Shown here: positions 49,794 to 59,484 of the stretch, one piece after another
Layout of the letters: the number at the start of each line of letters is the position of its first letter
How positions within the stretch are numbered: position 1 is the stretch's first letter
Source of the DNA: Chthoniobacter sp.
Lineage (GTDB): Bacteria; Verrucomicrobiota; Verrucomicrobiia; Chthoniobacterales; Chthoniobacteraceae
Assembly: GCA_021414005.1 (NCBI GenBank)
Contig: JAIOPH010000037.1
Coordinates: forward strand, 1 to 64,000
Direction: 5' to 3'
Length of the DNA: 64,000 bases
Notes under the pieces: model-generated
What the model was told of the DNA's origin: nothing
Seen by the model: the letters and a program-made list of their open reading frames with translations, nothing else
Databases searched by the model: none
Made by a program: the position numbers and the translations under genes

Positions 49794-51476
49794 ATGAATA
49801 CCAAACAAGTCCTCGAAATGTTCGTTGACCATGGCGTCATTGATGCCAGCCAGATCGAAGACATCACGCAGGAGGTCAACCACGGCGGCAAGTCGCTCCC
49901 GGAAGTGCTCAGCGATTTCCAAATCTGCACGACCCAGCAATTTTACGAAACCATCGCGAGTTCCCTCGGCGTGGACTTTGTAGATCTCGGGTCGTTTGAG
50001 CCGCCACAGGAGGTTACCCGCCTAATTCCCGGCGGGCTGGCGCTGCTGCATCGCGCCTTCCCGCTCGGTGTCGAAGAAGGAAATATTCAGGTCGCATTGG
50101 CCGATCCGCTTAATGCCCAGACGGCGGAGGATCTGCGGTTTGCGCTCGGGAAAGAGATTCAGGTGATCGTCGCGCCGGTGTATCAAATTGATGATCTCAT
50201 CAAGCGCTACTACGGCACTGACGCGAGCAGCATGGACGACATTCTCGCGCAGATGGGAGGCGATCTGGAGTTCGGGATCGACGCCAATGGCGAAGCGAAA
50301 AACATCGAAGCGGAGGCCAACGCCGTGCCGATCATCCGCTACGTCGATCTCATTCTTTACCAAGCCATTCAGGATCGTGCATCGGACATTCATTTTGAGC
50401 CGTTCGAGACCGAGTTCAAAATCCGCTACCGCGTGGACGGCGCGCTCTATGAAATGGCTCCTCCGCCTCGACATCTCGCGCTGCCCGTGATCTCACGCGT
50501 GAAGGTCATGTCGAACCTCAACATCGCCGAGCGTCGCCTGCCGCAGGACGGGCGCATCCAGATGAACATCGCCGGGCGGCAAATCGACCTGCGCGTCTCT
50601 ACGCTGCCCACGCAGTTTGGCGAAAGCGTGGTTCTCCGCGTTCTCGACCGCACCACCGTGAATCTCGAAATCGAGGCGCTTGGGATGCCGGATTACATCT
50701 ACCGTTACCTGCTGCGGACGATCGAAAAGCCGAACGGCATTTTCATTGTCACCGGCCCCACGGGTTCTGGCAAAACGACCACGCTTTACGCCTGCCTGAA
50801 CAAGATCAACACCATCGACTCCAAGGTGCTCACTGCTGAGGACCCCGTGGAATACGACATCGAGGGCATCATTCAGGTGCCCATGGATGATAAGATCGGC
50901 CTGACCTTCGCGCGCACGCTGCGCGCCTTTCTCCGTCAGGACCCCGACCGCATCATGGTGGGTGAAACGCGCGATGTTGAGACGGCGCAGATCGCCATCC
51001 AGGCATCGCTCACCGGGCACCTGGTATTTACCACGCTCCACACCAATGACGCACCCGGCGCGGTCACCCGCCTCATTGATATGGGCGTCGAGCCCTTCAT
51101 GATTTCCTCCTCCCTCGAGGGCGTGCTCGGGCAGCGACTCATCCGCAAAATCTGTCCCAACTGCAAAACCGCCTACGAACCCAATGAGCATGCGCTGGCG
51201 CAGCTCGGTCTTTCCCCGCACGAGATCGGCGACAAGAATTTTTACTACGGCCGCGGCTGCGAAACCTGCAACCAGACCGGCTACAAAGGCCGCAAAGGCA
51301 TCTACGAGCTGCTCGACATGAGCGACCCCATTCGCGAACTCATCAACAAGCGCGCGCCCGGTGTTGTCCTAAAGCAGAAAGCCGTGGAACTCGGCATGAC
51401 CACGCTCCGCCAGGACGGCCTCCGCAGCATTTACGACGGCGACACGACCATCGAGGAAGTGCTGAAGTACACCTGA
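49794..51476 (+). CDS. type II secretion/type IV pilus assembly ATPase (GspE/PilB)
   Basis: GPTGSGKTTTLYACLNKIN, DPVEYDIEGIIQV, FLRQDPDRIMVGETRDVETA, CPNCK...CETCNQTGYKGRKGIYELL. Confidence 0.95.
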   Translation: MNTKQVLEMFVDHGVIDASQIEDITQEVNHGGKSLPEVLSDFQICTTQQFYETIASSLGVDFVDLGSFEPPQEVTRLIPGGLALLHRAFPLGVEEGNIQVALADPLNAQTAEDLRFALGKEIQVIVAPVYQIDDLIKRYYGTDASSMDDILAQMGGDLEFGIDANGEAKNIEAEANAVPIIRYVDLILYQAIQDRASDIHFEPFETEFKIRYRVDGALYEMAPPPRHLALPVISRVKVMSNLNIAERRLPQDGRIQMNIAGRQIDLRVSTLPTQFGESVVLRVLDRTTVNLEIEALGMPDYIYRYLLRTIEKPNGIFIVTGPTGSGKTTTLYACLNKINTIDSKVLTAEDPVEYDIEGIIQVPMDDKIGLTFARTLRAFLRQDPDRIMVGETRDVETAQIAIQASLTGHLVFTTLHTNDAPGAVTRLIDMGVEPFMISSSLEGVLGQRLIRKICPNCKTAYEPNEHALAQLGLSPHEIGDKNFYYGRGCETCNQTGYKGRKGIYELLDMSDPIRELINKRAPGVVLKQKAVELGMTTLRQDGLRSIYDGDTTIEEVLKYT

Positions 51477-51491
51477 CGCGCCTGGCCGCCG

Positions 51492-51812
51492 CTATCCGCA
51501 GTTCTGCTCCACCCAGCGGAGGTAGGCGGGCAGACCGTCCGTCACACGGACCGCCAGCACCTCCGGCACCTGATACGGATGCAGCGCACGCAGGCGCGTC
51601 TCGAACATTTGGTAGCTGCCGATGACTGTTTTGAAGACGACCAGCACCTCGGCACCTGTCTCCACCTTGCCCTCCCAGCGATAGATCGACTCCACGCCGG
51701 GCACGATGTTGCCGCAGGCGGCGAGTTTCTCCTCCACCAAGGTGCGCGCCGCCGCGCGTGCCGTGGCGAGATCCGGCCAGGTGGTGAAAACCGTCAGGAC
51801 TTCTTCAGGCAT
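51492..51812 (-). CDS. cutA: CutA1 divalent-cation tolerance protein
   Basis: TTWPDLATARAAARTLVEEKLAACGNIVPGVESIYRWEGKVETGAEVLVVFKT, HPYQVPEVLA. Confidence 0.92.
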   Translation of the reverse strand: MPEEVLTVFTTWPDLATARAAARTLVEEKLAACGNIVPGVESIYRWEGKVETGAEVLVVFKTVIGSYQMFETRLRALHPYQVPEVLAVRVTDGLPAYLRWVEQNCG

Positions 51813-52956
51813 TGAGCATTTTGTTAAATGCCGTCTGCCGCACGATCCACCCGCCGCCGAGCACTTCATCGCCGCGATAACACACCGCTGCCTGGCCCGG
51901 CGTCACCGCGCGCTGCGGCGTGTGCAGACGCACCCGGGCCTCGCCGTTTTCGCCAGGAAAAACGGTCGCCGTCGCGCCCGGATGCGCGTAACGGATTTTT
52001 ACCGTCACATCGAAAGATTCATCAGCCGCGCCATGCCACAGGCAGTGGTCGATGACGAACTCGTCCGTCATCAAATCCTCCGCCTCACCGACGATCACCC
52101 GGCTCGTCGCCGGATCAATGTCGATGACATACATCGGACGCGGCGAACCACCCGGCAGCCCTTTGCGCTGGCCGATCGTGAACATCTCGATGCCCTCGTG
52201 TTCCGCCACGCGATTGCCCGCCTTGTCGTAAATTCCGCCCGGGTGAAACTCTCCCTCGCCCAAATGCGACTTCAGGAACGCCGTGTAGTCATTCCCCGGC
52301 ACGAAACAGATTTCCTGGCTGTCCACTTTATCCGCCGTCTTCAGTCCGAGCTGCCGCGCGATGGCGCGGATCTCGGTCTTCTCCATTCCGCCCAGCGGCG
52401 TGAGCGCTCGGGAGAGCTGCGCTTGCCGGAGACTGAAAAGGAAATAAGACTGATCCTTCCGCGGGTCGCGCCCCTTGCGCAGCACCGCGCGATCGGGGCC
52501 GTGCTCAATGATCGCGTAATGGCCCGTGGCGATGAAATCCGCGCCGAGCGCCTTGGCCTTTCCCCACAGATTCCCAAACTTCACCTTCTCATTGCACATC
52601 ACGCACGGGTTCGGGGTGCGGCCGTTTTTGTACTCGTCGGTGAAGTAGTCGATCACCAGCCGCTCAAAATTCTCCCCCTCATCAATCACGTAATGGGGCA
52701 CGCCCAGCGAATGCGCCACGCTGCGCGCGTCGGCGATGGCTTGCGGCCCGCAGCATTTGTCCTCCGCCCGCGAAATGCAGTCCTGAGGCCACACTTTCAT
52801 CGTCACGCCGATCACCTCGTAGCCCTGCTCCTTCAGCAGCCAGGCCGCCACGCTCGAATCCACCCCGCCACTCATGCCCACGACCACCCGCCCACGTTTC
52901 GCGGTCGGGCGTTCGGCATTTTTTGAAAGGTCGGGCAGATTCACAGCGGCGCGCAC
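51805..52956 (-). CDS. mnmA: tRNA-specific 2-thiouridylase
   Basis: VVVGMSGGVDSSVAAWLLKEQGYEVIGV, NPCVMCNEKVKFG, ATGHYA, GRDPRKDQSYFLF. Start codon uncertain (52956 is GTG). Confidence 0.93.
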   Translation of the reverse strand: MRAAVNLPDLSKNAERPTAKRGRVVVGMSGGVDSSVAAWLLKEQGYEVIGVTMKVWPQDCISRAEDKCCGPQAIADARSVAHSLGVPHYVIDEGENFERLVIDYFTDEYKNGRTPNPCVMCNEKVKFGNLWGKAKALGADFIATGHYAIIEHGPDRAVLRKGRDPRKDQSYFLFSLRQAQLSRALTPLGGMEKTEIRAIARQLGLKTADKVDSQEICFVPGNDYTAFLKSHLGEGEFHPGGIYDKAGNRVAEHEGIEMFTIGQRKGLPGGSPRPMYVIDIDPATSRVIVGEAEDLMTDEFVIDHCLWHGAADESFDVTVKIRYAHPGATATVFPGENGEARVRLHTPQRAVTPGQAAVCYRGDEVLGGGWIVRQTAFNKMLNA

Positions 52957-53118
52957 CTTTCACCGGTCCCCCCCGCCGCTCAACCGTTTTCCGCGACAAC
53001 GGCAGCCACGCTTCACCCGGCCCTGATCGCGATTTTCCATGACAGACGCATGGGCCCGGCTCTAACTCCCCCGGCCACCCGCGCTGCACGCAGCGTCTCC
53101 GCTCTGGCTTTCTTTTCC

Positions 53119-56100
53119 ATGAACATCCCAAACATCCTCCGCCCGATCCTTTTCGCCCTCGCGCTCAGCCCGCTGGTCCACGCCGCGCCATTGCGCGTCC
53201 TCATCGCGAGTGGCGACCCTGCTCTGGTCAAAGACTCCGCCGCCGCCTTGCAGAAAGCGGGTGCGGTCGTGATCACTGCCGCGGTGCCGGATGCGGCGGC
53301 GCTGGAAAAGGCGGACGCGGTGCTGCTGCAGAGCACAAAATTTGAGGCGCTGCCCGCCGCGGCGCAGGCTGCGCTCACAGCTTTCGCGCAGCGCGGAGGC
53401 GGCATCGTGGCGGTGGGCGCGGCGGTCGCGGCGGGCGATGTCGCGTGGGGCAAGGCCACCCTCGGCGGGGCGTGGGACGCGGAGACGAGCCAGAGATTTT
53501 CCAGCCGCATGATGCTCTACGTCCGCACCGACGCGCATTCCATCGTGCGCGAGGCGTCGTCCTTCGACGTGGACGACGACACGCTCTACGACCTCGCGCT
53601 CGCGGACAACGTGTTCGTCCTTGGCTCCGCCTTTACGCCGAAGGTCACCAAGGGCCGCGCGCCCGCCGGCGGCAAGGTGGACAAGGCGAAGGATAGCGCG
53701 GGCAAGGAACGCGCCGCGATCTACGACATCCAGCCGCAGGCGTGGGCCTTCGAGGGCGCAAAACATCGCGCTGCCGTTTTCCTGCAAAGCGCCCCGGCCA
53801 CGTTGCAGCACGCCAGCATGCGGGCGTTCATTTTCCGTGCGCTGGCCTGGACGGCACGGCGCGAAAACGCGGACGAACTCTGTAACAAGGCCGATCTCGC
53901 CGATCTACGCTATCCCGCTGGCGGGCCGCGGCGCGCGGCGGACGCGATCAAGCAATTCGAGATGCAGCCCGGTTTCAAAGCCACGGTCGTCGCCGCCGAG
54001 CCGCTCGTCACGAAACCCATCGCCATCCAGTGGGACGCGCGTGGTCGCCTATGGGTCGCCGAGACGCCCGAGTACCCGAACGGCCGCCGCCCGCTCACCG
54101 CCGAGCCGTGGAAGGAAGGCAGCGCGCTCGAGCCCGGCCGCTACGACCGCCCGGCGCGCGACCGCATTTCCATCCTCACCGACACCGATGGCGACGGCGT
54201 GATGGACAAGAAGACCGTCTTTCACGAAGGGCTCGAACTCATCACCGGCTTCTGTATGCACCGCGACGGCGTGATCGCCGTGGGCCAGCCGAACATCGTC
54301 TTCCTCCAGGACACCGACGGCGACGACAAGGCCGACAAGGAGACGCCGCTCTTCGGCGGCCACACACCGGGCGACACGCACTTCGTCGCGAACCACTTCA
54401 TCCCCGCGCCGGACGGATGGATCTACGCCAGCACCGGCACCGGCTTCACTGCGACGAAGCCCGGCACGAAGGAAGAAATGGCGCGCCTGCCCGGCGGCAT
54501 TTTTCGTTTCAAAGCGGACGGCTCGGCGATCCAGTCGGTCGCGTCCTCCGGCGGCAACAGCTTCGGTGCGGATGTCACCAGCGACATGGAGATTTTCCTC
54601 GGCAAAGCGACCACGGGCCGTCCGCTCCAGCACGTCGTCCTGCCCGAGTGGGTCATCGCCCGCGCGGGCCGCGGCAGCGCGCCGAGCGTGCAAAACGTGG
54701 ACCGCGGCGGCCGCGTCAAACGCCCCGATCTCCCGGACCGCGCGCCGCTCATGCAGATCGACCAGGTTGGCAGTTACAGCGCCGCGTGCGCCTCGCTCGT
54801 CTATGAGGGCGGCGCGTGGCCGAAGGAATACGACGGCGCGATTTTCTGCACCGAACCGATCCTCGACATCATCCACTGCGAGCGGCTGAAACCCGCCGGT
54901 GCGACCTTCGTCGGCGAGCCGCTCCCGGCGGAGAGCGAATGGCTGCGCTCGCGCGACTACTGGTTCTGCCCCATTGATGTCACCGTCGGCCCCGACGGCG
55001 CGATGTATGTGCTCGATTTCTACACGCCGGTCGTCGCGCACAGCGACTCCCGCGGCCCGGTCCACGGCGCCGCCCACGCTTCTGTGCGGCCCGACCGGGA
55101 GCACTATTTCGGGCGCATCTACCGCATCCAGCACGAGTCCGCGCCGAAGGTCACGGTTCCTGATTTGACGAAGGTGGGGCCCGTCAAGGTCATCGAGGCG
55201 TTTAAGCATCCAAGCCGCACCGTGCGGTTCAACGCATTCCGTGTGTTTATGGAACAGCCGCCCCTGCAGCGCACGCACATGAGTTGGGTGGTTGACGGCA
55301 TGGCCAATACGCCGGAAACCTTTTCCCCAGCCCGGATACTCGCGCTATGGGCGACACATCGGACACGATCGGAGATGAACGAGACGCGCAAACCCTCGGT
55401 GCAAATGTTCGCCCAAGCTGCGGTGGCCGACGACGCGAGCGTGCGGAAAAACGCTTTCCTCATCGCCGAGGCCGGGCGCATCCCGCTCGGAGAAAAGGAA
55501 ACCGCTGCCGCGCTGAACGGCACCGACATCCGCGTGCGGCTCGCCGCGTTGCGGGCGCTTGGCGCATCGAAAGTCAGCGAGCAAAACAGCGCGCTCATCA
55601 CCGCGGCGGAGCCGAAATTTGACGACGCCTGGAGCAAGGCCGCCGCCGCTGCCGCCGTTTCGGCCAGCCCGGCCACGCAGTTGGCCTCGCTGTTTTCCGC
55701 GCAGGCGAAGATCGGCCAGAACGACGACTTCGCCCGCTCGCTCACCGCCTCGCTGGTCGCGAACGCCGACGCCGAAGCCACGCTCCGCGCGCTGGAAACC
55801 GCGGCCAAGTCTCCCAACGTGAGGCTGGCCACGGTCGTGCTCAGGGAACTCGGCAACCAGCCGCCGACCGGCCCGGCTTACACGGCGGGCGTCGCCACGC
55901 TGCGTCCGCTGCTCACCTCCGGCGACCGCGCCCTCGCGCTCGCGGCGCTCCCGCTCGCCGCCGCCTGGGACGCCGCCGGCACGCTCAAAGCCGAAACCTC
56001 CAGGCTCACCGGCGAACTTCTCGCCACTGCCCGCGATTCCGCGCAGCCCGACGAAGCCCGCGCCAACGCCCTCCGCACCGTGCTCGCGGCCCGGGCCGCC

Positions 56101-56907
56101 AGCCCGGACATCCTGCCCGCCACCATCGCGCTCCTTGGCCAGCCGCAGCCCGCCGCTTTCCGCGCCGAACTCATCACTGCCCTCGCTGCCACCGGCGAAC
56201 CCGCCGCCGGCCGCGCCCTTGCCGACGCCTTCCCCGGCCTGCCCCTGGCGGTGCGCGACGCGGCCTTTGGCGCGCTCGTCAAACGCTCCGTCTGGGCCAC
56301 GCTCCTGCTCGATGCGTTGGAGGCGAAAAAGTTCACACCCGCCGTCTTCGGCCCCGCCCAGATCTCGCGGCTCACCGCGTATCCCGACGCCGCCATCGCC
56401 AAGCGCGCGACCGCCCTATTCACCGCGCTCGGCAGCGGCACCAATCCCGCAAAGGACGAGATCATCGCCAAGCTGCGCCCCGTCGTGGAAACTCCCGGCA
56501 ACGCCGCCAAGGGTAGGGAACTTTTCACCACCACCTGCGCCACCTGCCACCGGCTGGCCGGCGCAGGCTTTGAGTTCGGCCCCGATCTCGAAGGCATCGG
56601 CTCGCACCCCGCCGCCGAGCTGCTCATGCACATCGTGGACCCGAACCGCATGGTGGATGACGAGCACCGCACTTGGAATTTCCGCATGAAGGACGGCACG
56701 CAATACTCCGCCCTCATCGCCACCGAAAACGCCGCCTCCGTGAAACTCCGCCAGCCCGGCGGCGCGACCACCGAGTTGAAAGTCGCCGACATCGCCGAGC
56801 GCACCAAAGTCGCCACCTCCCTCATGCCCGAAGGCCTCGAAGCCCTCGGCCCCGAAGTGCTCCGCGACATCATCACCTACATCCAAAGCGTCGCGCCCAA
56901 GCGCTGA
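53119..56907 (+). CDS. PVC-type heme-binding CxxCH dehydrogenase with ThuA-like N-terminal region
   Basis: Signal peptide; PGFKATVVAAEPLVTKPIAIQWDARGRLWVAETPEYPNGR propeller start; HEAT-like alpha region; GRELFTTTCATCHRLAGAGFEFGPDL cytochrome motif. Confidence 0.88.
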   Translation: MNIPNILRPILFALALSPLVHAAPLRVLIASGDPALVKDSAAALQKAGAVVITAAVPDAAALEKADAVLLQSTKFEALPAAAQAALTAFAQRGGGIVAVGAAVAAGDVAWGKATLGGAWDAETSQRFSSRMMLYVRTDAHSIVREASSFDVDDDTLYDLALADNVFVLGSAFTPKVTKGRAPAGGKVDKAKDSAGKERAAIYDIQPQAWAFEGAKHRAAVFLQSAPATLQHASMRAFIFRALAWTARRENADELCNKADLADLRYPAGGPRRAADAIKQFEMQPGFKATVVAAEPLVTKPIAIQWDARGRLWVAETPEYPNGRRPLTAEPWKEGSALEPGRYDRPARDRISILTDTDGDGVMDKKTVFHEGLELITGFCMHRDGVIAVGQPNIVFLQDTDGDDKADKETPLFGGHTPGDTHFVANHFIPAPDGWIYASTGTGFTATKPGTKEEMARLPGGIFRFKADGSAIQSVASSGGNSFGADVTSDMEIFLGKATTGRPLQHVVLPEWVIARAGRGSAPSVQNVDRGGRVKRPDLPDRAPLMQIDQVGSYSAACASLVYEGGAWPKEYDGAIFCTEPILDIIHCERLKPAGATFVGEPLPAESEWLRSRDYWFCPIDVTVGPDGAMYVLDFYTPVVAHSDSRGPVHGAAHASVRPDREHYFGRIYRIQHESAPKVTVPDLTKVGPVKVIEAFKHPSRTVRFNAFRVFMEQPPLQRTHMSWVVDGMANTPETFSPARILALWATHRTRSEMNETRKPSVQMFAQAAVADDASVRKNAFLIAEAGRIPLGEKETAAALNGTDIRVRLAALRALGASKVSEQNSALITAAEPKFDDAWSKAAAAAAVSASPATQLASLFSAQAKIGQNDDFARSLTASLVANADAEATLRALETAAKSPNVRLATVVLRELGNQPPTGPAYTAGVATLRPLLTSGDRALALAALPLAAAWDAAGTLKAETSRLTGELLATARDSAQPDEARANALRTVLAARAASPDILPATIALLGQPQPAAFRAELITALAATGEPAAGRALADAFPGLPLAVRDAAFGALVKRSVWATLLLDALEAKKFTPAVFGPAQISRLTAYPDAAIAKRATALFTALGSGTNPAKDEIIAKLRPVVETPGNAAKGRELFTTTCATCHRLAGAGFEFGPDLEGIGSHPAAELLMHIVDPNRMVDDEHRTWNFRMKDGTQYSALIATENAASVKLRQPGGATTELKVADIAERTKVATSLMPEGLEALGPEVLRDIITYIQSVAPKR

Positions 56908-56991
56908 TGCCACGCCGGCTCCGACGATTGACAATTCCGCGTGGTAGAGTGTGATTCGAGGCGTTCGTCTTCGGACGGGCCTCCTACGCTG

Positions 56992-57522
56992 ATGACCCGC
57001 GCATTTTCCAACTGGCTCGCCGCTTTTCTTTTCCTCCTCGCCCCGGGCGTGAGCCGGTGCGCCGACGAGATGATCAAGCCGCCTTTTAACCTGCGCTGGG
57101 GCGAGACGGCGGAACGGCTGGAGCGGCTGCTAAAAGGCGCGAAGGCGACGATCATCGCGCGGCGCACGGTCGAGGGACGCGAGGCATGGGACGTAGAGGG
57201 CCTGATGCAGGCGGGGCTGAAACGGACGGTCTTTTATTTTGTCGGCGGCGAGCTGGTGGAGGTGGAGCTGCAGTACCAAAAAGATGATTGGGACGAGGCC
57301 AAATACGACGGCTTCATGGGCGACGTGCGGCGGCGGTTGGAGCAGCGCTACGGTCAGGGGCAGCTCATCGCGCGGAAAAAGGAGCCGAACGGCGAGGTCA
57401 TGCAAACGATCGTCGGCTGGAAGTGGAATCAGAACAATACCGCCATCGAACTGGTCTATTTTTCCGCGCAGAGTCCCTCGCAGGTCTTCCGCACGCTCAG
57501 CGTCCACTACAAGGTTTTCTAG
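56992..57522 (+). CDS. secreted hypothetical protein
   Basis: Signal peptide and 176 aa with coding composition. Confidence 0.6.
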   Translation: MTRAFSNWLAAFLFLLAPGVSRCADEMIKPPFNLRWGETAERLERLLKGAKATIIARRTVEGREAWDVEGLMQAGLKRTVFYFVGGELVEVELQYQKDDWDEAKYDGFMGDVRRRLEQRYGQGQLIARKKEPNGEVMQTIVGWKWNQNNTAIELVYFSAQSPSQVFRTLSVHYKVF

Positions 57523-57566
57523 CCGCGCGGGTCCGAATCGCTCGCTCCCCAGCCGGGCGGTCGCGG

Positions 57567-58184
57567 TTACGCCTCGACGAGCACCTTCGTCCCGACGCGC
57601 ACGTTCGAGTAAATGATCGGTGCGATTTCGGCGGGCAGCCGGATGCAGCCGTGGGACGCGGGATAGCCGGGAAGGATGCCGATGTGCATGCCCACGCCAC
57701 TGCTCGTGAGGCGGCAGAACCATTTCATTGGCGCGCCCTGGTAGCGCGTGCCGCTCGGGGCGGAGTCGATTTTCGTACTCACGCCGGCGCGGACGATGCG
57801 ACCGTTGCGATCGACGAAATTGCCATAGACGCTGGAGCGGTGGTCCGCGTCTTTCTCCATGATGCTAAAATTCCCCTGAGGCGTGGAGTGGCCCGCTTTG
57901 CCGGACGAAATGGGCGAGTCGATGTAAATCTGGTCGCCGGTCATGAGATAGACGCGCTGTTTGCTCAAAGAGACCACGACACGCGAGTTGCTTGGGTTGA
58001 TCACCGATTCCAGCTCCTTGTTGATCTTCGGCCCCGGCTGCCGTCCGATCATGTCCGAGGCTTTGCGCATCGGGGCGTTCGGCGAACGTGAGCCCCAAAT
58101 CTGGGCTGATGCTTCCGGCGCGAGCATTCCGAGGACGAGCACCAAGCTGGCGATGAGGGTGGAAAATGGGTGGTCGTTTTTCAT
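57567..58184 (-). CDS. L,D-transpeptidase (YkuD domain)
   Basis: Signal peptide; VVVSLSKQRVYLMTGDQIYIDSPISSGK; GVGMHIGILPGYPASHGCIRLP catalytic motif. Confidence 0.9.
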   Translation of the reverse strand: MKNDHPFSTLIASLVLVLGMLAPEASAQIWGSRSPNAPMRKASDMIGRQPGPKINKELESVINPSNSRVVVSLSKQRVYLMTGDQIYIDSPISSGKAGHSTPQGNFSIMEKDADHRSSVYGNFVDRNGRIVRAGVSTKIDSAPSGTRYQGAPMKWFCRLTSSGVGMHIGILPGYPASHGCIRLPAEIAPIIYSNVRVGTKVLVEA

Positions 58185-58299
58185 GCTGCGGAAAAAGTGC
58201 CCCGGTTGATACCGGCAGGGCCCACCGGCGGCAACCACATAATCGGCGGCGGCGAAACATCCTGCGGCACAGCGCAGCGAGGCCGTGACCCGTGCCGCC

Positions 58300-59382
58300 T
58301 CAGAGCCACTTCTTTCGTTTGAAAAAGAGAACCTGCCCGATGGCGATGGTGGCCATGATGGCGATGCAGCCGAGGTAGCCGTGCGGCTGGTGCAGCTCGG
58401 GGAGATTCCACGGCATCTTGCCGTCGGCGTAGTCGAAATTCATGCCGTAGAGCCCCGCGACGAAGGTCAGAGGGATGAAGATCGCGGACATCACGGTGAG
58501 CACGCGCAAGATCTCGTTCGTCCGCATGCCCACGGCGGAGAGATACATTTCCGTGAGGCCGGAGACCACGTCGCGGTAGCTCTCGATGAAGTCCATGATC
58601 TGCACCGTGTGATCGTAGGCATCGCGGAGAAAGACCTTCGTCTGTTTGGAAACGATGCCGCTTTCGTCGTGGAGGAGCGCGTTGCACACATCGCGCTCGG
58701 GCCAGACGAAACGGCGAAGCTGCATGAGCGTGCGCTTGTGCCTGTGGAGCTTCGCGATACAGGAAACTTGCGGGCGTTCGAGGACTTCGTCTTCGATTTC
58801 CTCCAGTGCTTCGCCGAGGTCTTCGAGGATGGGAAAGCAGTGGTCGATGATCGAGTCGAGCAGCGCGTAGCAGAGGTAGTCCGCGCCGAGTTTGCGGATG
58901 TAGCCGCGGCCCGCGCGGATGCGTGCGCGGACGGGGTCGAAGACGTCGGTGCCGATTTCCTCCTGGATGGTGATGAGGAAATTGCGCGTGAGAAACATGC
59001 TGACCTGCTCGCCACACATTTCGTTCTCGGGGTTGCGGTAAACCATCTGCGCTACGACGAAGAGATGGTTGTCGTAAGGCTCCAGCTTCGGTCGCTGGCC
59101 GACGTGGAGCGCGTCTTCGAGGGCGAGGGGATGCAGGCCGTATTTCTCGCCGAGCGCCTGGAAAAGCGCGACGTCGCCCAGTCCCTCGATGTCGAGCCAG
59201 CGCACCTTGCCGTCGTCGGCAAAAGGCGGCAACTCGGCGGGGTTGGCGATGGTTTTTTCCACGAACCCGGAGGTGTCGTATTCGACGAGCCGGACGGTGG
59301 GCTTCGGAGCTTCGCTCGGGGAGGTGAGCGTGGCGAGGGTGGCGGGCGCGGCTCCGGGAGCCGAGTAGCGCTTGTTGAACAT
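58300..59382 (-). CDS. corA: CorA-family Mg/Co transporter
   Basis: C-terminal FIPLTFVAGLYGMNFDY (GMN motif) and final TM. Confidence 0.92.
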   Translation of the reverse strand: MFNKRYSAPGAAPATLATLTSPSEAPKPTVRLVEYDTSGFVEKTIANPAELPPFADDGKVRWLDIEGLGDVALFQALGEKYGLHPLALEDALHVGQRPKLEPYDNHLFVVAQMVYRNPENEMCGEQVSMFLTRNFLITIQEEIGTDVFDPVRARIRAGRGYIRKLGADYLCYALLDSIIDHCFPILEDLGEALEEIEDEVLERPQVSCIAKLHRHKRTLMQLRRFVWPERDVCNALLHDESGIVSKQTKVFLRDAYDHTVQIMDFIESYRDVVSGLTEMYLSAVGMRTNEILRVLTVMSAIFIPLTFVAGLYGMNFDYADGKMPWNLPELHQPHGYLGCIAIMATIAIGQVLFFKRKKWL

Positions 59383-59484
59383 GCCCGCAGAATTAGCCGC
59401 GCGACGCGGAATGGAAAGGATGGAGCGAGTGCGGCATCCTCGGCAGTTGCCAAGGCGCGGACGGCACCGGCATCCTGCGCGCTT

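Noticed and set aside
51706-52926. Plus ORF of 406 aa
   Set aside because: Antisense to mnmA; His/Arg-rich artefact.
54049-55278. Minus ORF of 409 aa
   Set aside because: Antisense to the PVC-type dehydrogenase.
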